Part shown: positions 54,940-62,922 of the stretch, piece by piece
How positions within the stretch are numbered: position 1 is the first letter of the stretch
Layout of the letters: every line of letters starts with the position of its first letter
NCBI RefSeq assembly: GCF_900109825.1
Contig: NZ_FOBL01000012.1
Span: forward strand, 1 to 64,000
Source of the DNA: Alkalibacterium putridalgicola
GTDB lineage: Bacteria; Bacillota; Bacilli; Lactobacillales; Carnobacteriaceae_A
Reading direction: 5' to 3'
DNA length: 64,000 nucleotides
Position numbers and translations under genes: made by a program
The notes under the pieces: generated by a model
What the model was told of the DNA's origin: nothing
The model's database searches: none
The model's input: the letters and a program-made list of their open reading frames with translations, nothing else

Positions 54940-56031
54940 ATGTGGACTGTATTTAAACTGCAGTGGCAGCGTCTTTTTAAAAAACCGTTACTCGTCCTGT
55001 TGTTTTTAGGATTGACGGTACTTTTCGTTTACTTCATGGGCGGGAGCCAGGGCAACCAGCAAATCACCGTGCGGACATTCAGCCAGGAACTGTCGAGCGA
55101 AGAATTAGACGAATGGCTGGCAATGTTGAACGAAGATGAAACATTTATTTTTGAAGAGAGTGACTATGAGACAGTTTATGAACGGATACGAATGAATAAA
55201 ACAGCCTTTGCTCTGGAGCTGAATGAAGACGATTACCGGTTTTTAGTGGGACGTGAAAATATGGAGATGTCTCCGATCGTTCAGCATGTCGATCAGATTT
55301 TTACGCGTGAAAAAAGGCTGTCGGCCATCGCACAAACCGATGGGACGGATCCTGTGGAAGTTGAAACCTTTATCACATTAAATACTGTGACCGGTAATGA
55401 GGCTGCTTCAACTAATCAGGTCTTCCCCATTATGCTGTTAGTCGGCATGACTTTTTACTTCTCGATTTTTTCGATCCTGCTGCTGATGATCAATCTTGTC
55501 GAAGAGAAGAAAACGGGAACGTGGAACCGGCTGATTTTTTCTCCTTTGAGCAAAACCACTATTTATTTGGGTCAGTTGCTGCACTACTTTTTAGTCGGTC
55601 TGTTTCAGATCGGTCTGGCATTCGTTATTTTGGACGCACTTTTAGGCATCAGCCTGGGGAACAATTATGTGGCCATGCTGGTGGTGACGGTGAGCTTCGT
55701 GTTCGCCATTGTTTCGCTGGGTCTTCTGATCATTGGACTGGTGTCGTCACCGCAGCAGCTGCAGGTCGTGATCCCGATCGTCGCAACATCGATGGCAATG
55801 GTCGGCGGAGCGTTCTGGCCGCTTGAAGTAGTCAGTAACCCTATCTTATTGTTCCTGGCCGAGCTTACGCCGATCAAGCATGGCATACAAGGGATGATGG
55901 GGGCTGTGATCCAGGACAGAGGGGTCACGGAGCTGTTAGAACCTGTCTCAGCCCTGCTGCTCATGGGTATACTGTTCATGGGCATCGGGCTTAATCTCGT
56001 GGAACGTGTCTCTGAAAAGAGCAGTATTTAG
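54940..56031 (+). CDS. ABC-2 type exporter permease
   Basis: This 363-residue partner permease has the same plan: one N-terminal helix, an extracellular domain (about 40-165), and five to six C-terminal helices. Its ATG directly follows the previous stop codon, so translation is coupled. ABC2 motif EEKKTGTWNRLIFSPLSKTT marks the cytoplasmic loop. The operon ends at the terminator/operator region before tetR. Confidence 0.88.
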   Translation: MWTVFKLQWQRLFKKPLLVLLFLGLTVLFVYFMGGSQGNQQITVRTFSQELSSEELDEWLAMLNEDETFIFEESDYETVYERIRMNKTAFALELNEDDYRFLVGRENMEMSPIVQHVDQIFTREKRLSAIAQTDGTDPVEVETFITLNTVTGNEAASTNQVFPIMLLVGMTFYFSIFSILLLMINLVEEKKTGTWNRLIFSPLSKTTIYLGQLLHYFLVGLFQIGLAFVILDALLGISLGNNYVAMLVVTVSFVFAIVSLGLLIIGLVSSPQQLQVVIPIVATSMAMVGGAFWPLEVVSNPILLFLAELTPIKHGIQGMMGAVIQDRGVTELLEPVSALLLMGILFMGIGLNLVERVSEKSSI

Positions 56032-56060
56032 AAAGATGATAGTCATGGTAGAAGATGATT

Positions 56061-56142
56061 GACCACTCTGGTCAGATATGGTACTGTAAGCGTATAAACA
56101 GAGTGGTCGATTTTTTTTAAGGTAAACTGACCGCACTGGTCG
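56061..56142 (+). promoter_or_regulatory. Terminator overlapping two TetR-type operator candidates
   Basis: GACCACTCTG (56061-56070) pairs with CAGAGTGGTC (56099-56108), followed by eight T, ending the exporter operon. The left arm is also part of the inverted repeat GACCA-CTC-TGGTC (56061-56073), and GACCGCACTGGTC at 56129-56141 is a second copy just before tetR. These resemble autoregulatory TetR operators; the assignment is inferred from position and symmetry. Confidence 0.6.
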
Positions 56143-56168
56143 AAGATGTATCAGCGAGGGGGGAAATC

Positions 56169-56837
56169 ATGGATGATGCTTTTCAATCTCTGGAAAAGGA
56201 GAAACAGGAAAGGATCCTGAATGCGGCTTTTAAAGAGTTCAGTGAAAAAGGTTATAAACAGGCGTCGACGAATCAGATAGCTAAAGATGCAGGCATAGGT
56301 AAAGGGACACTGTTCTATTATTTCGGCAACAAAGAAACACTTTTTAATTACCTGATCAACGAAGCTTTTGAGATTGCCTACAGGGAATATTTGAGTCGGA
56401 TCGATTTTGATGAAACAGATTTTTTCAATCGTATAGAGGAAATGAGTGTATTGAAGTGGCAAGTCTATGCCCGTTACGAACGGGCACTCAGCTTTATGGC
56501 ACATATCCTGATGCACTCGGAGAACTATGTTTTGCCGGAGGATCTCGTTAAGAAGCGGCAGAAGGCTGAAGAAATCTGGGGCAGTCTGCTGACTCGAAAT
56601 ATCGATTTTTCAAAATTCAGAGAAGATATCCCTAAAGAAACGTCGCTTAAATTTATACGCTGGACGATCGAAGGTTTCCGGGCCGAACTGGAACAGCGTT
56701 TTAAACAGGCAGATTTCCAGGACTATACGAATGAAAACCTAAAGCCTTTTTATGAAGAGTTTTATGAACATCTGGATCATCTGAAAAAAATCTATTACAA
56801 AAACTCAAAGGGTGAACAGTCTAAAGACGTTGAGTGA
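56169..56837 (+). CDS. TetR/AcrR-family transcriptional regulator
   Basis: This 222-residue protein has an N-terminal TetR helix-turn-helix (FKEFSEKGYKQASTNQIAKDAGIGKGTLFYYFGNKETLF, about residues 20-58) and a helical ligand-binding domain. It lies between two ABC exporter operons and 20 bp before an SDR gene. It probably represses its own gene and one or both exporters through the GACC-GGTC sites upstream. The ligand is unknown. GAGGGGGG precedes ATG 56169. Confidence 0.92.
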   Translation: MDDAFQSLEKEKQERILNAAFKEFSEKGYKQASTNQIAKDAGIGKGTLFYYFGNKETLFNYLINEAFEIAYREYLSRIDFDETDFFNRIEEMSVLKWQVYARYERALSFMAHILMHSENYVLPEDLVKKRQKAEEIWGSLLTRNIDFSKFREDIPKETSLKFIRWTIEGFRAELEQRFKQADFQDYTNENLKPFYEEFYEHLDHLKKIYYKNSKGEQSKDVE

Positions 56838-56856
56838 AGACGGGAGTGAATGACCC

Positions 56857-57717
56857 ATGAAAAAGAAAGTATGTCTGATCACAGGTGGAAATTCAGGTAT
56901 CGGTAAAGCAGCCGCGATCCAGTTGGCTGAGGCCGGCGTCACGGTCATTATCGGCTGCCGGAATGAAGAAAGAGGCCGCACAGCACTGGAAGATATCAGA
57001 GCGCAGAGCGGCAGCGAAGAGGTCGAACTGCTGCTCATCGATATGAGTTCACAGGCGTCTATCAAAAAGGCCGCAGAGACAGTCAAGCTGAAACATCCCG
57101 TCCTGGATATCCTGATCCATAATGCCGCCGATTTCGATATCAGCAGAAAAAAGCCGCAGTTTTCAAAAGAAGACGTTGAAACGGTCTGGGCAACGAATCA
57201 TATCGGTCCCGTATTGTTCACGGACTTATTGATGGATGAACTTAAGCGGAGCGAACAAGGACGCGTACTCACTGTGTCGTCACAGGGACTGGTCATGCAC
57301 CCTTTTTTAAAAGTCGATCTGGAGGATCCTGAACTCAGGGAGAGCAAGTATAGCGTGGAGAAAGCTTATTATCAGTCGAAACTGGCTCAAGTCATGTACA
57401 CGTACTGGCTGGCTGATAAATTGAAGGACACACCCATTACAGTCAACGCCATACGCGTGCCGAACGTTAAAGTCGATCTGGACAGGTATCCTGATCTGTC
57501 AGCAATCATGAAACGCATGTATGCAGTGAAGAGCAAATTCTCGATTTCACCGGAAGAGATGGCTGAAACGTATACGTATCTGGCCCTTTCGCCTGAAATG
57601 AACACTGTGTCGGGGAAATACTTCGATGAAAAAAGGCAAACAGTGTCATCATCCAAGTATAGCCAGGATAAGAACAATATCAGCCAGGTCATGGACCTGA
57701 CATTGAAGTATATTTAA
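56857..57717 (+). CDS. Short-chain dehydrogenase (retinol-dehydrogenase-like SDR)
   Basis: This 286-residue SDR has TGGNSGIGKA, HNAADFD in place of NNAG, catalytic Ser in LTVSSQG, and YYQSK (Tyr and Lys). The pattern CRNEERGRTALEDI is typical of the extended RDH/WW-domain-oxidoreductase-like branch. It sits between tetR and the second exporter operon and is probably transcribed with tetR (19-bp gap). It could modify the compound that the exporters remove, which is speculative. Confidence 0.9.
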   Translation: MKKKVCLITGGNSGIGKAAAIQLAEAGVTVIIGCRNEERGRTALEDIRAQSGSEEVELLLIDMSSQASIKKAAETVKLKHPVLDILIHNAADFDISRKKPQFSKEDVETVWATNHIGPVLFTDLLMDELKRSEQGRVLTVSSQGLVMHPFLKVDLEDPELRESKYSVEKAYYQSKLAQVMYTYWLADKLKDTPITVNAIRVPNVKVDLDRYPDLSAIMKRMYAVKSKFSISPEEMAETYTYLALSPEMNTVSGKYFDEKRQTVSSSKYSQDKNNISQVMDLTLKYI

Positions 57718-57755
57718 AAAAAGATGCAAGAATCAGCTGGAGGAGTGATGGACGA

Positions 57756-58655
57756 ATGGAAAAAGTGATCGAGATCAAAGGACTGAAGAAGGCTTTCGGG
57801 AAAACACAGGCCTTGTCGGATGTAAGTTTTGATGTAACTAAAGGTGAAATCGTCGGCTTTATCGGACCGAACGGGGCAGGCAAGTCCACGACGATAAGAA
57901 TACTGCTTGGCCTGATCAAAGCAGACGGCGGTGACGCGTCTATTTTTGGAAAAGATGTCTGGGACGAGGCTGTAGATATCCATAAACGCGTGGCCTATGT
58001 ACCCGGGGATGTCAATTTATGGCCGAATCTGACAGGCGGAGAGGTCATCGATCTGTTCCTCAGCATGCGTGGACAGAAAGTGGACAAGCAGCGCAAGGAA
58101 GAACTGATCCGCCATTTTGAATTCGACCCGACTAAAAAATGCCGCAGCTACTCAAAAGGGAACCGTCAGAAAGTGGCGCTGATCGCAGCGTTTGCGGGCG
58201 ATGCCGATGTCTACATTTTTGATGAACCAACAGCCGGACTAGATCCGCTGCAGGAGCGTGTCTTCCAGGAACAGGCGCGACAAGCTCAAAAGCGAGGCGC
58301 CAGTGTTCTTTTATCCAGTCATATCCTGTCAGAAGTCGAACAGCTCTGTGACACCGTTGCGATCATCCGCCAGGGCGAGATCGTGGAATCGGGTTCTCTG
58401 GATGAACTGAGACACTTGACCCGGACGCAGATCATCTTGAAAACTGAAGAAGATGTACCGGCGCTTGAAAAACAGGCTTTTGCTCACGATGTCGTGCGTG
58501 AAAAAGGCGAAATCATTTTTCAACTGGACAGTGAAAAGATGCCTGAATTTTTAAGCTATATCGAACCGTATCGCGTCACTAAACTTGAGAGTGCACCACC
58601 TAAACTCGAAGACCTGTTCATGCGTCATTATGAATCGACGAGAGGAGGGGTCTAA
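57756..58655 (+). CDS. ABC exporter ATP-binding protein
   Basis: This 299-residue ATPase has Walker A GPNGAGKST, a Q-loop region (VAYVPGDVNLWPNLTG), signature YSKGNRQKV (SKGNR rather than SGG), Walker B VYIFDEPTAGLDP, and H-loop LLSSHILSE, with a C-terminal extension typical of drug-exporter subunits. GGAGGAG precedes ATG 57756. It is followed with no gap by its permease, and 38 bp separate it from the SDR gene, so tetR-SDR-ABC may form one operon. Confidence 0.93.
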   Translation: MEKVIEIKGLKKAFGKTQALSDVSFDVTKGEIVGFIGPNGAGKSTTIRILLGLIKADGGDASIFGKDVWDEAVDIHKRVAYVPGDVNLWPNLTGGEVIDLFLSMRGQKVDKQRKEELIRHFEFDPTKKCRSYSKGNRQKVALIAAFAGDADVYIFDEPTAGLDPLQERVFQEQARQAQKRGASVLLSSHILSEVEQLCDTVAIIRQGEIVESGSLDELRHLTRTQIILKTEEDVPALEKQAFAHDVVREKGEIIFQLDSEKMPEFLSYIEPYRVTKLESAPPKLEDLFMRHYESTRGGV

Positions 58656-60251
58656 GTGGCTCAAGCATTCGCGCAGACGGGACGGCTGTTTCGTTTTTCT
58701 TTGAAGAAAGACTGGTTGAAAATCTTTTTATGGCTCTTAGGTGCTGCCTTTTTCGTCTTTGTAGGTGTCTTTGCCTTTGTAGAAGTCTACGGTGATCCAG
58801 CAGAGAGGGAAGCCATGGCTTTTGCGATGCAGAACCCGGCGATGGAAGCATTGTTTGGACGTGCTGTGGGTGAGAACAATTATACGATCGGTGCGATGTA
58901 TACGCATATGATGACGATCATGACCTTTGTCTTATTAGCTATTATGTCGATATTACTGGTCGTCAGAAATACAAGGTCTGAAGAAGAGGACGGTATCCTC
59001 GAACTGATCCAGGCTCAACCCACGGGAAGAGTGGCGCACACAACAGCAGCTATTCTATTGCTGGTCACCACGAATATCCTCGTTCTGATCATTTCGGCGG
59101 GTGTGCTGCTTGCTTTTGGAGACAGCAGCATGGCGCTGGAAGGCGCGCTGCTGACCGGGACGATCTATGCCGGCATCGGGATATTTTTCGGTGCTGTGAC
59201 GCTGGTTACCGCTCAGCTTTCATCCAATGCGAGAGGGGCCATGATGCTGGCCTTTGGTGTCTTGGGTCTCTCTTATGTCATCCGGATCATCGGTGACGGA
59301 AGCATGCCGTTCCTCAGCTGGTTCTCACCACTGGGGCTGCTCTATAATACTGAACCCTTCGTCAACAACTACTGGTATCCAGTTTTCATCAGTTTAGGCA
59401 TCAGCCTGCTGTTGATCGCTTTGGCTTTGTATTTGAAACAGAAACGCGACATGGGCTCAGGCCTGCTGCCGGACAGGGATGGAAAGCGACATGCTTCTGC
59501 CTTCTTAAAAACCCCTGCTGGCTTCGTCCTTGATCTCATCAAAACGCCGCTGATCGTCTGGACGGCATCGATGGCTTTGCTGGGGATTTCCTACGGCTCG
59601 GTGATCGGGGACGTGGACAGTCTTTTGGAAGGGAATGACGTCGTCAGCCAGATCATTGCCGGTCAGGAAGGCATCAGTATGTCCGAGCAGTTCATGGCGA
59701 TGATCCTTGGCGTTTTGGGAATCATTTCTTCGATCCCTGCGGTACAGTTTCTCTATCGTATCCATGGCGAAGAGAAGAAAGGACGGCTGGACAAACTGAT
59801 CGCCGGGACCCATTCACGCTATGTCATTTTAGGCACCTTCTTCATCCTGAGTGCACTCATTGCCGTCTTCATGCAGCTGGTGACGTCGCTTACCTTTGGA
59901 GGCGCCGCGGTGGTGATGGACTTTGATGTTGATTTCGTCGACGTTCTGCTCGCAGGTATGGGTTATGTTCCGGCCATATTCGTGATGATCGGACTGGGCA
60001 CCCTGTTATTGGGCTGGTTACCGAAACTGACTTCTCTCGCCTGGCTGTATTTAGGATTTGTCTTTGTGAATCTTTATTTTGGTGAACTCTTCGACTTTCC
60101 GGAATGGTTGAGTAACTTGTCAGCCTTTCACTACGTGCCGGAAATACCGATCGAAGACTGGAGCTGGACGGTCTTTTTGTCACTGACTGGTGCAGCGATC
60201 ATCTTATCGGTGATCGGATTCATCGGATTCAGACGACGCGACATAAATTAA
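58656..60251 (+). CDS. ABC exporter permease, double-length
   Basis: This 531-residue membrane protein has about 12 helices in two similar halves, each with a first helix, an extracellular stretch and five more helices. One gene can thus supply the whole channel. It resembles the TetB-like/antibiotic exporter permeases of Gram-positive bacteria. The GTG start at 58656 directly follows the ATPase stop codon, with GAGGAGGGG upstream. The substrate is unknown. Confidence 0.88.
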   Translation: MAQAFAQTGRLFRFSLKKDWLKIFLWLLGAAFFVFVGVFAFVEVYGDPAEREAMAFAMQNPAMEALFGRAVGENNYTIGAMYTHMMTIMTFVLLAIMSILLVVRNTRSEEEDGILELIQAQPTGRVAHTTAAILLLVTTNILVLIISAGVLLAFGDSSMALEGALLTGTIYAGIGIFFGAVTLVTAQLSSNARGAMMLAFGVLGLSYVIRIIGDGSMPFLSWFSPLGLLYNTEPFVNNYWYPVFISLGISLLLIALALYLKQKRDMGSGLLPDRDGKRHASAFLKTPAGFVLDLIKTPLIVWTASMALLGISYGSVIGDVDSLLEGNDVVSQIIAGQEGISMSEQFMAMILGVLGIISSIPAVQFLYRIHGEEKKGRLDKLIAGTHSRYVILGTFFILSALIAVFMQLVTSLTFGGAAVVMDFDVDFVDVLLAGMGYVPAIFVMIGLGTLLLGWLPKLTSLAWLYLGFVFVNLYFGELFDFPEWLSNLSAFHYVPEIPIEDWSWTVFLSLTGAAIILSVIGFIGFRRRDIN

Positions 60252-60285
60252 CTGGATAACTGGAAAACTGAATGAGATGAATGGA

Positions 60286-60321
60286 CAGACGTTGGGCGAG
60301 CAGCTCAACGTCTGTTTTTTT
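60286..60321 (+). terminator. Terminator of second exporter operon
   Basis: CAGACGTTG (60286-60294) pairs with CAACGTCTG (60306-60314), followed by seven T. Confidence 0.9.
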
Positions 60322-60363
60322 CTGAATATTGATTGTCCGATTGCTTATAAAGAGGCATTGGAA

Positions 60364-60697
60364 ATTATTTTGTGACTAACTTCGACACGTTCGGCGAGCG
60401 ATTTTTACAGTACTTACCGAACTTGACCCCTATTCGACACGTACATCGCGAAAAGGTCTCTCAACCTACCGAATATTCAGGCACTTCGGTAAGTACATGT
60501 TGAACACTACTTTTAACCTACCGAATAGATATCCCCTTCGGTAGGTACGAGTAGATCAGGGCTTTCTAACTACCGAACACCTGCCAAGTTAGGTAAGTAC
60601 GTTTCGATATGCTTGCTTAACTTACCGAAGATAAGCGACTTCGACAGGTAGGTAGTGATCAGTTCTTTCTAGTTGCTGAATAAGACAGACTTTAGAC
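60364..60697. repeat. 51-52 bp tandem inverted-repeat array (family A, locus 2)
   Basis: This array has the same architecture as 34525-34855. ACCGAA half-sites start at 60416, 60468, 60520, 60572 and 60624, with a degenerate GCTGAA at 60675 and a lost one at 60364. Partner TTCGRY/TTAGRY sites start at 60381, 60433, 60485, 60537, 60589, 60640 and 60692. The distance from partner to next ACCGAA is 35 nt in all six intervals, and loops are 10 or 11 nt. GTAC commonly follows two bases after the partner site. The loci share framework rather than whole-unit identity, so they have diverged under a spacing constraint or arose separately from one template. Confidence 0.85.
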
Positions 60698-60739
60698 GCG
60701 GAATATTTTATGCAGCATTACAATAGACCTGCTCACCTC

Positions 60740-61095
60740 GAAACTAGTTTGAGTAATGCTAATGAAACGTTCATTCGACGTACTCACACAGAAAAAGATT
60801 TGAATGATGCTAATGAGGCAATCATTCGACGTACTCGCACAGAAAAAGATTTGAATGATGCTAATGAGGCAATCATTCGTCGTACTCAGATCGAAAAAGG
60901 TTTGAGCAATGTCAATGAACGATCATTCGACGTACTCGCATCAAAAGTGATTTGAGCGATACCAATGAAGCATTCATTCGACGTACTCGCATCGAAAATG
61001 ATTTGAGTGATGCTAATGAAGCATTCATTAGACGTACTCACCCCAAACTGGTATTGAGCAGCACGAATGAGGCATTCCTCACACGGTCCTACGAA
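60740..61095. repeat. 50-51 bp tandem array (family B)
   Basis: Six copies carry CATTCGACGTACT (or close variants) at 60772, 60823, 60874, 60924, 60975 and 61026, spaced 51, 51, 50, 51 and 51 bp; a further diverged copy follows near 61077. Each has an inverted repeat such as GAATGAT-N12-ATCATTC. The 50-bp unit has an 11-nt loop instead of 12, so again only the loop varies. The period of 51 creates open frames with a 17-residue repeat (EAIIRRTRTEKDLNDAN), but the 50-bp unit breaks the frame in the middle, and no ribosome site precedes it. I therefore treat it as non-coding. Confidence 0.8.
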
Positions 61096-61184
61096 ATAAA
61101 CGGTACAACAATATCTAATAAGGTCTGGATTCGGCCTCATCCGAATCCCACCTATTTAAAATCAGCAGTAAGCATTTTTAAATT

Positions 61185-61205
61185 TTACTACGTTAAATGT
61201 AGTAA
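61185..61205. promoter_or_regulatory. Inverted repeat, candidate PadR operator
   Basis: TTACTAC-GTTAAAT-GTAGTAA at 61185-61205 is a perfect 7-bp inverted repeat. It sits just upstream of GATAAT (about 61215), a likely -10 box for the padR operon, so a bound repressor would block transcription. Autoregulation by the PadR protein is an inference. Confidence 0.5.
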
Positions 61206-61318
61206 TTTTCGCAGGATAATGATAAACTGAGTACAACGACAGATGAAGTACTTTTATCCCACGTTAAAACAAACACGTTTACATACAACAAGAGTCTACG
61301 AGAAGGAGGAGAGAACCA

Positions 61319-61651
61319 GTGATCAGCAGTGATGTCATCAGAGGCTATAATGATACGTTTCTTCTGTCCTTATTAACAAAAGGGGATTCCTACGGGTATG
61401 ACCTGTCCAGACAAATCAGGGAACTCACAGATGATGCCTATATCATCAAGGAAACAACAATGTATTCCGCCTTTGCACGCTTAAAAAAGAATGGCTACAT
61501 CACCTCTTATCCCGGGACTGTCACACAGGGGAAAAAGCGCACGTACTATTCCATTACTGAAAACGGAAGAAACTATTTAAAGGAAAAAAGACAAGAGTGG
61601 CGTATCACCAAAGAAGTGGTCGATAAATTAGTTGGAGGGGATAATAAATGA
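61319..61651 (+). CDS. PadR-family transcriptional regulator
   Basis: This 110-residue protein has the PadR winged helix (FLLSLLTKGDSYGYDLSRQIRELTD, TTMYSAFARLKKNGYITSYPG, RTYYSITENGRNYL) and a short C-terminal helix for dimerisation. GTG 61319 follows AAGGAGGAGAG. It overlaps the next gene by four bases. PadR proteins paired with a DUF1700-type membrane protein are common in Firmicutes and may respond to envelope stress. Confidence 0.93.
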   Translation: MISSDVIRGYNDTFLLSLLTKGDSYGYDLSRQIRELTDDAYIIKETTMYSAFARLKKNGYITSYPGTVTQGKKRTYYSITENGRNYLKEKRQEWRITKEVVDKLVGGDNK

Positions 61652-62616
61652 ATACGATCAGAGAGTATATCGAGCAGATGTTCAAAGGGGTTCCGGTGAC
61701 AGAAGAAACAGTTCAATTAAAAGCGGATATCCTGGGTAATCTGGAGGACAAATATACAGCACTAAAAGAAAGCGGCGCTTCCGAACATGAAGCGATCGTC
61801 ACGGTGATCGCTGAATTCGGCGACATCGATGAGCTGCTGGAAGAATTCGGCGTAAGCCGTGTGAATGAACAAGTCACAAAAAATTATGAGACGATGAGTG
61901 AATCTGACTTGAGGCAGTATATTCAGGCCAAAGGTAAAATGGGGTGGAACATCGGCTTGGGTGTTCTAGCATGTCTTACAGGTGTCGCCGGGCTGCTCCT
62001 GTTTCTGGCTTTCCAGTCTGTCCTATCTGGGGCGCTATATATCGGACTGCTCTTTCTGGTCGGCTTTTCAGTGATCGGCATCGGCCTGTTTATTATTGAA
62101 GGAATGAAAGCAGGTGAACTTGAACGCTTTTCTTCGCCTTATATCATTCTTCCAGGTGATAAAGAACAGTTCATTTCTGAACAGAAAGACTACAAGCGGT
62201 CGTTTATTTTCAGTATCGTGGCCGGAGTGTCACTATGCATCATGTCGATCACGCCTATACTGGTGGGCGCATTGACTGCGGTCCTGCCCATATTGGTCGG
62301 TGTTGCTTTTTCCCTGCTGCTCATCGGTGTCGGGATCATCTTCTTTACCTATAGCGGCAATATCTGGAGCGCGTACGAAAGCATCAAGCATAACGGTAAA
62401 TATGTGGAAGTGATCGAGAAAGAAACGGTCAAACATAAAAGGAATAAGAAAGTGGATTATGTCATCGACGAGATTTACTGGCCTATCATCGTGGTCATCT
62501 ATTTTGTCTTCAGTTTCACTCAGGGGACATGGGCGTGGTCGTGGATCATTTTCATTCTGGCAGGGGCTTTAGAAAGTACGATCAAGTCACTCGCCGGCAG
62601 CTGGGACAAGGATTAG
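61648..62616 (+). CDS. DUF1700-like/permease-prefix domain membrane protein
   Basis: This 322-residue protein has a soluble N-terminal domain (NTIREYIEQMFKGVP, ILGNLEDKYTALKESGASEHEAIVTVIAEFGDIDELLEEFGV, about residues 1-72), as seen in DUF1700 and permease-prefix proteins. Two groups of transmembrane helices follow (about 105-155 and 185-240), then a C-terminal pair. ATG 61648 overlaps the padR stop, so both are made together. The PadR partner probably controls it; the biochemical role is unknown. Confidence 0.85.
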   Translation: MNTIREYIEQMFKGVPVTEETVQLKADILGNLEDKYTALKESGASEHEAIVTVIAEFGDIDELLEEFGVSRVNEQVTKNYETMSESDLRQYIQAKGKMGWNIGLGVLACLTGVAGLLLFLAFQSVLSGALYIGLLFLVGFSVIGIGLFIIEGMKAGELERFSSPYIILPGDKEQFISEQKDYKRSFIFSIVAGVSLCIMSITPILVGALTAVLPILVGVAFSLLLIGVGIIFFTYSGNIWSAYESIKHNGKYVEVIEKETVKHKRNKKVDYVIDEIYWPIIVVIYFVFSFTQGTWAWSWIIFILAGALESTIKSLAGSWDKD

Positions 62617-62664
62617 TTTTTTTAAAGTATTTTAACTTGTAGAGTGAGAAAGGGTTTTCCAGAA

Positions 62665-62702
62665 AAGAGCGAGAGATGTTATACTTCTCGCTCTTTTTTT
62701 GT
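62665..62702 (+). terminator. Terminator after padR operon
   Basis: AAGAGCGAGA (62665-62674) pairs with TCTCGCTCTT (62686-62695), followed by a T run. Confidence 0.9.
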
Positions 62703-62922
62703 GTCCAGTTCTTTCTTGAATGTTAAAATAGTAATATAATCACTCAGTATTTTTTATAAAACGTAATTATAATAACAAGTGTTTCTAGAACCGCTTCTAA
62801 TATCTTAGCAGTAAGCAAGGCTTATTAATTGCTTCTTTAAAAAAACAGGCTTACTATATTAAGTGTACCGACCATGTGGGTTCGTACATATTTATTTGCC
62901 GAAAACTAAAGGAGGAATTAAG

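Noticed and set aside
60710-61088. Open frames encoding a 17-residue repeat (EAIIRRTRTEKDLNDAN)
   Set aside because: The 51-bp repeat keeps a frame open by its length alone. A 50-bp unit breaks the frame, there is no ribosome site, and the same period occurs in clearly non-coding arrays.
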